Shown one piece after another: positions 1 to 5,952 of a stretch of DNA of 5,952 bases. Origin of the DNA: Candidatus Fermentibacterota bacterium (GTDB lineage: Bacteria; Fermentibacterota; Fermentibacteria; Fermentibacterales; Fermentibacteraceae); contig JAKLEF010000129.1 of the NCBI GenBank assembly GCA_022703195.1, forward strand, positions 1 through 5,952. Reading direction: 5' to 3'. Both the position numbers and the translations under genes were made by a program. Numbering within the stretch: the stretch's first letter is position 1; each line of letters opens with the position of its first letter. The notes beneath the pieces were generated by a model. It ran no database searches, had not been told where the DNA came from, and was given only the letters and a program-made list of their open reading frames with translations.

Positions 1-2
1 TT

Positions 3-257
3 CTCACCTTCGGGCTCGTCCTGCTCTTCGCCGGAGCCGGGCTGGTGCTCCATCTCGGGGCCAGGCAGCCTGCCAGCCTGATGCTGGCCCTCACCGTCGT
101 CGCATATACCCTGGCCCACCTCGCATCGATCTCCGGCACTCCCCACAGGGTCGCGCTCGACTTCCCCCTGGCCGTACTGGCGGGAACGGGCTTCGGGGTC
201 TTCCGGGCCCGGGCCGGCGCAGCTCGCAGGTCTTCCGTTGCGCGGCCTGATAGTTAA
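3..257 (+). CDS. C-terminal fragment of a polytopic membrane protein, possibly GT-C glycosyltransferase
   Basis: The frame is open from the first bases of the window to a TAA at 255-257, so only the last 84 residues are seen and the start lies upstream. Three hydrophobic segments are visible: one beginning LTFGLVLLFAGAGLVLHLG, one around SLMLALTVVAYTLAHLASI, and one around FPLAVLAGTGFGVF. A short basic cytoplasmic-type tail (RARAGAARR) follows. The arrangement of a loop Arg followed by a P-LAVLAG-G-type helix resembles the last membrane helices of PMT/ArnT-like GT-C glycosyltransferases, which use polyprenyl-phosphate sugars. This is a family impression from a short tail, not a firm assignment. 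O-antigen ligase/polymerase or another multipass protein remains possible. The gene overlaps the next by 20 nt, which supports co-translation with the glycan genes that follow. Confidence 0.6.
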   Translation, partial: LTFGLVLLFAGAGLVLHLGARQPASLMLALTVVAYTLAHLASISGTPHRVALDFPLAVLAGTGFGVFRARAGAARRSSVARPDS

Positions 258-1257
258 GACACACGCCTTCGGCGACGCCCTGACGGCCTCTCCGGCCGCG
301 GCGGCCCTCGTCTCCTCCGGAGGGGAGTGGACCGCCCTGGCGGGGCCGTCGAGCGCCGAGGTCTGGCGAAGGCTGCCCGGTCTCCGCTCCGTCATCGAGG
401 CTCCGTTCCCGGCCCCGGGGGTCCTGGGCGCGGCCAGGCTCGTTCTCTGGACGGCAGCCTCCGCCCGCGCCCTCGGCGGATTCGACATGACCGTCGTCAT
501 GCATGCCAGCCCCGGCGTCAGGAGATGGATAAGGCTCGCTACCGGGGCGCCTTCGCGGAGCGGCGGCCGGTCGCCGCTGGGCGCGTGGGAGAAGGTCAGC
601 CCGCTGGACTCCCCCGGATTCGCCGCCGGTCTCTATGCCCGCATAGCCGGTGCCGGGGTCGACTCCTTCAGGCCGGTCTTCGCGGTGCTCGAAAGGGAGA
701 GGGAGGCTGCCCGCGGCATGATCGGGGAGGGCCGATTCCTGGCCGTGGCGCCCGGAGGCGGCCGGAATCCCAGGGATACCGTTCCAGAGAAGCGGTGGGC
801 GCCGGAGAGATTCGCGGACGTGATCCGAAGAGCATCCGCCCGCGGGCTGAAGGCCGTCCTGCTGGGCGACTCGCACGACCGGGCCTCGGCCGGGGCGGTC
901 TCCCGGCTTGCAGGGGCGGCGGTCGCCGCGGACCTCACGGGGCGCACGGGATGGGGAGAGGCCGCCGCCGTGATGCAGAGGTGCCGGGCCTTCGTCGGAC
1001 CTGATTCCGGCCTTGCCCATCTCGCCTGCGCGGCTGGCCTCCCGGCGGTGGTCCTGTTCGGCCCCACAGACCCGGACAGCCTCTACGCGCCGGGCCTGAT
1101 CGAGGCTGTGCGCACGGACAGCCCCTGCTCCCCCTGCTATTCCAACAGCGTGTTCCGCGGCTGTCGAACGGGCAGGGGGGATTGTATGTTCCGCATCGAG
1201 CCCGGCAGGGTATGGTCCACTCTGGAGAGAATCCTGGATGAAGACGAGCGCGGTTAA
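238..1257 (+). CDS. Glycosyltransferase family 9 protein (ADP-heptose:LPS heptosyltransferase-like)
   Basis: This 339-residue protein has the usual length and layout of GT9 heptosyltransferases, GT-B enzymes that in Gram-negatives move heptose from ADP-heptose to the LPS inner core at the cytoplasmic face of the inner membrane. The N-terminus MRGLIVKTHAFGD matches the family opening 'ILIVKxxxxGD', which fixes the rare TTG start at 238; a weak CAGG lies 7 nt upstream. The second domain shows PGGGRNP at 172-178 with KRW at 185-187, then the hallmark GPDSGLAHLA (D256, H261) followed by LFGPTDP. The tail holds four cysteines (C297, C300, C309, C316) in a CSPC...GC...GDC pattern also known in other GT9 members. 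It overlaps the preceding gene and the following radical SAM gene by 20 nt each. The donor and acceptor cannot be read from sequence; it may act on a heptose-like sugar in a glycan other than LPS core. Confidence 0.9.
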   Translation: MRGLIVKTHAFGDALTASPAAAALVSSGGEWTALAGPSSAEVWRRLPGLRSVIEAPFPAPGVLGAARLVLWTAASARALGGFDMTVVMHASPGVRRWIRLATGAPSRSGGRSPLGAWEKVSPLDSPGFAAGLYARIAGAGVDSFRPVFAVLEREREAARGMIGEGRFLAVAPGGGRNPRDTVPEKRWAPERFADVIRRASARGLKAVLLGDSHDRASAGAVSRLAGAAVAADLTGRTGWGEAAAVMQRCRAFVGPDSGLAHLACAAGLPAVVLFGPTDPDSLYAPGLIEAVRTDSPCSPCYSNSVFRGCRTGRGDCMFRIEPGRVWSTLERILDEDERG

Positions 1258-2686
1258 TCCGCCCTTCCTGAGGCGGTTCAGCAGGGGACAGCGCAGCCCG
1301 GCCGTGACCAGGAGCGGCACCCTCTACTATCCCATATGGCTCTCCTACGCGGTCGGGGCCCTCGAGTCCGCCGGACACGATGTCGACCTCGTCGACGCCC
1401 CGGCCTCGGACCTCGACGAGGACGCAGTGCTCCGAAGGGTTTCCGGACATGGTTCGCAGCTCGTCGTCCTGGAGTCGTCGACTCCCTCGATAGAGAGCGA
1501 CACGGCGTTCGCCGACCGCCTGGCCGGGGATGGAAGGACCGTCATTCTTGTCGGAACCCATCCCTCCGCCCTCCCTCGCGAAACCCTCGCATCGGGCAGA
1601 TCCTTCCAGGCCGTCGCCGTCGGCGAATACGACCTGACCGTGCGCCTCGCGGCGGACGCCCTCGCAGGCGGAGACGCCATGAGCCTGCGTTCGGTGCCCG
1701 GGCTGCTGCTGCGCACGGGCGGGGAACCCTTCGACACCGGTCCGTGCCGCAGGCTGGACGACCTCGACTCGCTGCCGTTCGTGAGCTCGGTGTATGCCCG
1801 GCACCTCGACACGCGCAGGTACAGCAATCCCAACGCGCTGCACCCCATGGTGATGGTGATGGGCGGGCGCGGGTGCCCCAACTCCTGCTCGTTCTGCCTC
1901 TTCCCGCAGACCCTGACGGGCAGGGCCATGAGGACGCGGTCGGTCTCGAACATCGTCGACGAGGTGCTCTGGGTGCGTGACAACATGCCGGAGATCAGGG
2001 CCGTCTTCTTCGAGGACGACACGATCTCGGCCGACAGGACGAGGCTGCGCAGCCTCGCAGACGCACTCCTCGAAGCCGGGAGCCCTCTCAGGTGGACCGC
2101 CAACATGAGGGCGGACGTTGACTACGAGACCCTGCGCGCCTGCAGGAGGGCGGGCCTCAGAACCGTGTGCACGGGTTTCGAGAGCGGCGACCCGGGCATG
2201 CTCGCTGCCATGCGGAAGGGGCTCGACGTAGCTACCATGAGGCGCTTCGCCCTCGACGCGGAGCGCGCCGGCGTGCTCGTCCACGGCTGCTTCCTGTTCG
2301 GGGCTCCGGGCGAGACCAGGGCCTCCATGCAGCGAACCCTCGACTTCGCCCTCTCCCTGCCTCTCTACACGGCCCAGTTCTATCCCCTGATGGTCTATCC
2401 CGGAACGGAGGCCTACGACGAGGCTGCGGCCGAAGGCCGGATCGTGCCTTCGTGCTTCCGCGACTGGCTCTCGCCTGAGGGACTGCACACGGCGGTCGTG
2501 AGAACCGGAGAGCTGTCCGCGTCCGACATCTCGGCCTTCTGCGACCATGCCCGAAGGCGGTTCTACCTCAGGCCGGGATACGTGGCCGGAACCATCGCCA
2601 GGACGATCTCTGATCCTGCGGAGAGGAGCAGGACGCTGAAGGCCTTCTCGACGTTCTGGCGGTTCCTTCTCCCCGGGAGGCGGTAG
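1238..2686 (+). CDS. B12-binding-domain radical SAM protein, HpnJ-like
   Basis: This 482-residue cytoplasmic protein carries the radical SAM 4Fe-4S motif CxxxCxxC at C213, C217 and C220 (RGCPNSCSFCLFPQ). An N-terminal Rossmann-like half (about 1-150) begins MKTSAVNPPF and contains YPIWLSYAVGALESAGHDVD and VGTHPSALPRETL, typical of B12-binding/radical SAM fusions. The classical DxHxxG cobalamin-ligand motif is absent, as in many of these proteins. Later core elements are FFEDDT (257-262), ANMRADVDYETL, GFESGD (313-318) and GAPGET (355-360). From remembered family features, the closest resemblance is to hopanoid-associated HpnJ: the YP-WL segment, the TPS segment, GRGCP-xC-FCL-PQT and VDYETL all fit. 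HpnJ acts in forming the cyclitol ether head of bacteriohopanepolyols. No hopanoid gene is seen here, so the substrate may instead be a sugar or lipid-linked glycan. GGAGAG at 1224-1229 lies 8 nt before the ATG, inside the preceding gene. Confidence 0.88.
   Translation: MKTSAVNPPFLRRFSRGQRSPAVTRSGTLYYPIWLSYAVGALESAGHDVDLVDAPASDLDEDAVLRRVSGHGSQLVVLESSTPSIESDTAFADRLAGDGRTVILVGTHPSALPRETLASGRSFQAVAVGEYDLTVRLAADALAGGDAMSLRSVPGLLLRTGGEPFDTGPCRRLDDLDSLPFVSSVYARHLDTRRYSNPNALHPMVMVMGGRGCPNSCSFCLFPQTLTGRAMRTRSVSNIVDEVLWVRDNMPEIRAVFFEDDTISADRTRLRSLADALLEAGSPLRWTANMRADVDYETLRACRRAGLRTVCTGFESGDPGMLAAMRKGLDVATMRRFALDAERAGVLVHGCFLFGAPGETRASMQRTLDFALSLPLYTAQFYPLMVYPGTEAYDEAAAEGRIVPSCFRDWLSPEGLHTAVVRTGELSASDISAFCDHARRRFYLRPGYVAGTIARTISDPAERSRTLKAFSTFWRFLLPGRR
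2675..2680 (+). promoter_or_regulatory. Ribosome binding site deciding a TTG start
   Basis: GGGAGG sits 7 nt before the TTG at 2688, inside the last codons of the radical SAM gene. It supports the TTG as the start of the GT2 gene, because the frame has no nearby ATG and the family's first beta strand (SVVIPV) begins only three residues in. Confidence 0.7.
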
Positions 2687-2687
2687 A

Positions 2688-3635
2688 TTGCCGGCCTCCG
2701 TGGTGATCCCCGTCCACGCGGCCGGCCCCAGGCTGCTCCAGTGCCTGGTGGCGCTGAAGGCTCAGGATCTGCCGGGAGGGCTCAGGATCATACTGTCCCT
2801 CGACGGCTCGTTCCCCGTCCCCGCCGGGGTCGCATCGCTGGCCGACTCCATCGTGACGGGGGTGCACGGCGGCCCGTCCGCCGCCCGGAACAGGGGTTTC
2901 CGGGCGTCGACGGATCCAGTGATCCTCTTCACGGATGCCGACTGCGTACCGGAGGCCGGCTGGGCGGCCTCGCTCACGGCGGCAGTCGAGGCGGGTGCCG
3001 ACGCTGTGAAGGGAGTCTACTCCTCGGGCGGGGCCCGTATCGTGCAGCGGCTCCAGCAGGTCGAGTTCGAGGAGAGATATGCGGGTCTTGAACCGGGCGG
3101 GGCCGTGGACATGGTGGACACCTACTCGAGCGGTTTCAGGAGGGCAGCACTCGAGGAGTGCGGAGGATTCGACGAGCAGTTCCCCGCGGCCGACCACGAG
3201 GACGTGGACCTCTCCTACAGGATGGCGGAGCGCGGCATGATCCTCCGTTTCGAGCCCGGGGCGAGGGTCGTGCACGAACACAGGCCCACCCTGGCCGCCT
3301 ATGCCAGGACCAAGTTCTCCCGCGGGCGATGGAGGGCGGTCGTGACGCGCATCCATCCCGGGAGGAGCATCTCCGACAGGTACGTGACAGGGAGTCTGCG
3401 CGTCCAGCTTGCACTCTGCGCCATCTCCCCGGCTGCGGCGCTCCTCGCCTTCGTTGAACCGCTCGTCCCGATCGCCTGGATGGCCGCATTCCTGTTCTCG
3501 TGCATACCGCTGATCCGCACCGCGCTACGCGTCGATCCGCCGGTTTCGCCCCTCGTGCCGGCCTTCGCCTTCGTCAGGGGAGCCGCACTGGTGTGCGGGC
3601 TCTGCGCGGGCGCCATCCGCGGCGGAGCGGCCTGA
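2688..3635 (+). CDS. Family 2 glycosyltransferase with C-terminal membrane helices
   Basis: This 315-residue protein has a GT-A domain that would transfer a sugar from a nucleotide-sugar donor at the cytoplasmic face of the membrane. Visible motifs in order are ASVVIPVHAAG (3-13), LSLDGS (36-41), GGPSAARNRGF (61-71), and the metal/nucleotide-binding DxD as FTDADC (D83, D85). These are followed by SSGFRRAALEECGGFDEQF and HEDVDLSYRMAERG with E171-D172 as the likely catalytic-base region, then VVHEHR. After the catalytic domain come two or three hydrophobic segments (about 240-258, 261-282, 290-311), so the protein is probably membrane-anchored at its C-terminus. The start is TTG, one base after the preceding stop, with a good Shine-Dalgarno. 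The stop TGA overlaps the next ATG by one base. Donor and acceptor are not readable. It does not look like the hopanoid glucosaminyltransferase HpnI. Confidence 0.9.
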   Translation: MPASVVIPVHAAGPRLLQCLVALKAQDLPGGLRIILSLDGSFPVPAGVASLADSIVTGVHGGPSAARNRGFRASTDPVILFTDADCVPEAGWAASLTAAVEAGADAVKGVYSSGGARIVQRLQQVEFEERYAGLEPGGAVDMVDTYSSGFRRAALEECGGFDEQFPAADHEDVDLSYRMAERGMILRFEPGARVVHEHRPTLAAYARTKFSRGRWRAVVTRIHPGRSISDRYVTGSLRVQLALCAISPAAALLAFVEPLVPIAWMAAFLFSCIPLIRTALRVDPPVSPLVPAFAFVRGAALVCGLCAGAIRGGAA

Positions 3636-5029
3636 TGCTCGCCCCGGTCAGGAGGGCCGACAGGGTCCTCAGCCTGTTCCTCCTCGCCGCCGACACCGTG
3701 GCCGTGCCCGTGATATTCCTACTGACCTTCTGGCTCAGATCAGCCGTGATAGGCGACCACGTGCCCGGCTTCGACGTCCGCTTCGGCGACTACCTGCACG
3801 TCATACCGGCGATCTGGCTCCTGTGGGTGGTCTGTTTCGGCTGGGCGGGGCTCTACAGGCCCAGGAGGCTCCCCGGCGGCACCGCCGATATCCAGAAGAC
3901 CATGAAGGCCCTGCTGGCCATGTCGGTGGCGATGATGGCGGCCAGCTACCTGGCCCAGAAGGACTACTCGCGCCTGATGCTCATCCTCTACACGGCCTGC
4001 GCCGTTCCCGTCGCCTCGATCTTCAGGGCGGCGGCCAGATCGCTGGCACGGCGCGTCGCTCCGGTGATGGAGGCTCCGAGGGTGCTCGTGGTGGGAACCG
4101 GAGAGGTCGCGACCAGGGTGGCGGGCAGCCTCGAAAAGCTCCCGAAACCTCACCCGGTGGTTGTCGGCTTCATCTCGCCGGCCTCCGACGACGGCGGACC
4201 CAGAACGGTGGGAGGCATCCCGGTCTCCGGCTCGCTGAACGATCTCCCGAGGCTGCTGGTGAGCATGAAGATAGACGAGGTCTTCTTCGCGGCGCCCGAC
4301 CTCGACAGGGGGAGGATCCTGGACGTCATCTCGTCCGTCGAGAAGAGCGACGTTCACTTCAGGGTGGTCAGCGACCTGTTCGAGATCTCGTCCGCCCCGA
4401 CCGACCTGGACGATCTGGCCAGGCTTCCTATCATCGAGATAGGGCATTCGCCCCACGGCATGCCGGCAAGGGCGGTCAAGCGCCTGTCCGACATCGTTAT
4501 GGCATCCCTGGCCATCGTGGTTCTGAGCCCATTCCTCGTGATCATCTACCTGGTGCTCCTTCTGGGGGGGAACGGATCGCCCGTGTTCAGGCAGGTGAGG
4601 ATAGGGCGGAACGGGGTGCCCTTCACCTTCTACAAGTTCAGGACCATGAAGCCGGAGACGGGGGAGTACGAGGTCGCTCCTCTCTCGCCAGGCGACCCGA
4701 GGGTCACCCGGGTCGGGAGGTTCCTCAGGCGCACCAGCCTCGACGAACTGCCCCAGCTCTTCAACGTGGTCGCCGGGAGCATGAGCATGGTGGGCCCGAG
4801 GCCCGAGATGCCCTTCATCGTCGAAGGATATTCGGAATGGCAGAAGAGGAGGCTCGAAGTCAGGCCGGGCATAACCGGGCTCTGGCAGATCATGGGCCGG
4901 AAGGACCTACCGCTCCACGACAACATAGAGTATGACTTCTACTACATAAGGAATCAGTCGTTCATGCTCGACGTCGCGATACTTCTTCGCACCGTGGCGA
5001 CCGTCTTCAAGGGGAGGGGAGCCTACTAG
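3635..5029 (+). CDS. Polyprenyl-phosphate sugar-1-phosphate transferase (WbaP/WcaJ/EpsE type)
   Basis: This 464-residue membrane enzyme moves a sugar-1-phosphate from a nucleotide sugar to undecaprenyl-type phosphate, the first step of O-antigen, capsule or exopolysaccharide assembly. Four N-terminal hydrophobic segments lie at about 11-34, 53-73, 89-107 and 112-131. A Rossmann-like CoA-binding_3-type domain follows with VVGTGEVATRVA (G154, G156). The catalytic bacterial sugar transferase domain starts at KRLSDI (282) with a membrane or re-entrant helix containing an SP break. It then shows KFRTM (K334), the catalytic Asp-Glu pair in DELPQLFN (D370, E371), MVGPRPEM (385-392), RPGITGLWQ and YDFYYIRN. 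Length and order match full-size family members. The frame stays open upstream to 3500, but that part codes for Arg-rich nonsense inside the GT2 gene. The ATG at 3635 overlaps the GT2 stop, has GGAG 7 nt before it, and gives a normal N-terminus. The sugar is not readable; hexose-1-phosphate is usual. Confidence 0.95.
   Translation: MLAPVRRADRVLSLFLLAADTVAVPVIFLLTFWLRSAVIGDHVPGFDVRFGDYLHVIPAIWLLWVVCFGWAGLYRPRRLPGGTADIQKTMKALLAMSVAMMAASYLAQKDYSRLMLILYTACAVPVASIFRAAARSLARRVAPVMEAPRVLVVGTGEVATRVAGSLEKLPKPHPVVVGFISPASDDGGPRTVGGIPVSGSLNDLPRLLVSMKIDEVFFAAPDLDRGRILDVISSVEKSDVHFRVVSDLFEISSAPTDLDDLARLPIIEIGHSPHGMPARAVKRLSDIVMASLAIVVLSPFLVIIYLVLLLGGNGSPVFRQVRIGRNGVPFTFYKFRTMKPETGEYEVAPLSPGDPRVTRVGRFLRRTSLDELPQLFNVVAGSMSMVGPRPEMPFIVEGYSEWQKRRLEVRPGITGLWQIMGRKDLPLHDNIEYDFYYIRNQSFMLDVAILLRTVATVFKGRGAY
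5011..5020 (+). promoter_or_regulatory. Strong Shine-Dalgarno deciding the GTG start of the PAS gene
   Basis: The purine run GGGGAGGGGA lies 9 nt before the GTG at 5030, within the last codons of the sugar transferase gene. It supports initiation at the GTG directly after the TAG stop. The next in-frame ATG, at residue 18, would cut off the first part of PAS1. Confidence 0.7.
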
Positions 5030-5952
5030 GTGGCCGAGGATCTCGGCAGGATCTGTTTCGAGGCCTGTCCGGAGGCCCTGATGATCGTTCGCGACGGGCT
5101 CGTCGTCAGGGTCAACGAGGAGATGCGCAGGCTCCTCGGGATCAGGGCGGGGTCCGAAGCCGAGGGCAGGCGCATCGAGGAGATCATCCCGATGGACCTG
5201 GACAACCGGGTGGGCCTCCATGCAGCCCTCTCGCGGATACTCCCCGGCGACGTGCGGGCATACGAGTGGGAGCTGTCCCTGCCCGGAGCGGTCTACATCC
5301 CCGTGATCATCCGCGCGACTGGGCTCGGCGGGGGCGGCCTCCTCATCTCCCTCCGCGACTTCACCGAGGGACAGCAGAGGAACAGGGCCATACTCGACCA
5401 CGAGGAGCAGAGGCGCGCATTGCTGGAAGCGACGGGCAGCCCGGTGTTCTGCGTGGACAGGGATTGCAGGATCCTCTGGTGCAGCGGCTCTTTCGCGTCC
5501 ATCGCCGGCGAGCGCCCCGGGGCCCTCGCCGGGAGGCAGTGCCACCGGATGCTCGGGGTGCTCGACTCGCCGTGCCCCGGATGCCCTGCGATACAGGCCA
5601 TGAGGACCCGGTCCGTGCTGTCCAACGCCCCGTGCGCCCCGGGAAGGGGTCTGACGGTTTCGGTCTCCTCCTTCCGGGGATATGACGGCTCGCCTGCCGG
5701 CGCAGTGCTGATGATCCTCGAGGGCCCGCCGGGGGCCGGGTCATCGTCGGACGGCGTCGGCGAGGCCGCTGCAGCCCCGCCCGGCCGGGTCGACGGCGGA
5801 GCCGGGCGATCCCCGCTCCAGGAGCCCCCTCCCGGGGACGCTCCGAGCCAGGGAGCAGCCCCGCGCGACCTCGATGTCACGGGATGGCTGCACTCGTCGG
5901 CTGGAAGGCTCGAATCGCTCCTGGGCTCCCCTCTCGAGATCCTTGCGCCGGC
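5030..5952 (+). CDS. Two-PAS-domain signalling protein, probable sensor kinase, truncated by window end
   Basis: The frame is open from a GTG at 5030 to the window end, giving 307 complete codons with no stop, so the C-terminus is missing. No signal peptide or membrane helix is visible, so it is probably cytoplasmic. PAS1 spans about residues 7-112 (FEACPEALMIVRDGLVVRVNEE ... LLISLRDFTE). A short charged helix follows (about 113-130). PAS2 spans about 128-230 (LLEATGSPVFCVDRDCRILW ... AVLMIL) and carries C171-H172 and CPGC at 182-185, a pattern seen in some PAS sensor kinases. Residues 232-279 are a low-complexity linker, 30 of 48 residues being Gly, Ala or Pro. The last visible part (DLDVTGWLHSSAGRLESLLG, 280 on) resembles the segment that precedes the HATPase domain of PAS histidine kinases (the 'LDLNEVV..LE.LL' type). 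Kinase identity is inference. The gene abuts the sugar transferase stop with no gap and in the same frame, suggesting co-expression with glycan synthesis. An anti-sigma kinase or a GGDEF/response-regulator fusion cannot be excluded. Confidence 0.82.
   Translation, partial: MAEDLGRICFEACPEALMIVRDGLVVRVNEEMRRLLGIRAGSEAEGRRIEEIIPMDLDNRVGLHAALSRILPGDVRAYEWELSLPGAVYIPVIIRATGLGGGGLLISLRDFTEGQQRNRAILDHEEQRRALLEATGSPVFCVDRDCRILWCSGSFASIAGERPGALAGRQCHRMLGVLDSPCPGCPAIQAMRTRSVLSNAPCAPGRGLTVSVSSFRGYDGSPAGAVLMILEGPPGAGSSSDGVGEAAAAPPGRVDGGAGRSPLQEPPPGDAPSQGAAPRDLDVTGWLHSSAGRLESLLGSPLEILAP

Noticed and set aside
238..1257. Two 20-nt gene overlaps exactly 1000 bases apart, both ending GTTAA
   Set aside because: The overlap sequences otherwise differ and their spacing follows simply from the length of the gene between them. 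I regard it as coincidence.
1238..1690. Base-off, His-ligated cobalamin binding in the radical SAM protein
   Set aside because: No DxHxxG motif is found in the N-terminal half. The fold resemblance stands, but cobalamin binding itself cannot be claimed from this sequence.
91..2548. Long minus-strand open frames at 91-1320 and 935-2548
   Set aside because: They lie wholly opposite well-recognised genes. Their translations are Arg/Gly/Pro/His-rich with no domain motif, the usual by-product of GC-rich codon bias on the other strand.
3500..3634. Upstream in-frame extension of the sugar transferase
   Set aside because: The extra 45 residues are Arg-rich, lie inside the GT2 coding sequence in another frame, and resemble no family N-terminus. 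The ATG at 3635 has a ribosome binding site and a normal stop-start overlap.
5266..5685. Plus-strand open frame inside the PAS gene
   Set aside because: It is out of frame with the PAS protein and encodes an Arg/Gly/Pro-rich sequence without motifs. The PAS reading explains the same bases with recognisable domains.
1..5952. RNA genes, CRISPR array, insertion sequence, promoter or terminator
   Set aside because: I saw no tRNA/rRNA-like region, regularly spaced repeats, transposase or hairpin followed by a T-run. Coding sequence fills the window with no intergenic space for such elements.

Overview
The window is a dense, one-directional block of bacterial DNA. The base composition is clearly GC-rich. 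Six genes on the + strand cover essentially all of it, and no stretch of even 50 bases between genes is uncovered. The content points to an envelope polysaccharide or lipopolysaccharide locus of a GC-rich, probably Gram-negative bacterium. The Gram-negative inference rests mainly on an ADP-heptose:LPS heptosyltransferase-type (GT9) protein. Arginine is written mostly as AGG despite the high GC, which suggests a lineage away from the common GC-rich proteobacterial and actinobacterial models. The species cannot be named from this window.

Layout, left to right: (1) the C-terminal tail of a polytopic membrane protein, possibly a GT-C type glycosyltransferase (3-257); (2) a GT9 heptosyltransferase-family protein (238-1257); (3) a radical SAM protein with an N-terminal B12-binding-like domain, resembling the hopanoid-associated HpnJ group (1238-2686); (4) a GT2 glycosyltransferase with C-terminal membrane helices (2688-3635); (5) a polyprenyl-phosphate sugar-1-phosphate transferase of the WbaP/WcaJ/EpsE type, which would start glycan assembly on the lipid carrier (3635-5029); (6) a cytoplasmic two-PAS-domain protein, cut by the window end and probably a histidine-kinase-type sensor (5030-5952).

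Every junction is an overlap or near-abutment: 20 nt, 20 nt, a 1-nt gap, a 1-nt ATGA-like overlap, and a 0-nt gap. This argues for one transcript with translational coupling. No promoter, operator or terminator is visible, so both ends of the operon lie outside the window.

The likely joint role is as follows. Gene 5 loads the first sugar phosphate on the undecaprenyl-type carrier, genes 2 and 4 (and perhaps 1) add sugars, and gene 3 performs a radical modification of a lipid or sugar. Gene 6 may connect glycan production to a cytoplasmic signal. The most notable points are the HpnJ-like radical SAM enzyme in a glycan setting without visible hopanoid genes, and the PAS sensor joined stop-to-start and in the same frame to the priming transferase. 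Within that sensor, a Cys/His cluster in PAS2 and a Gly/Ala/Pro-rich linker where a phosphoacceptor helix pair would be expected also merit a second look.
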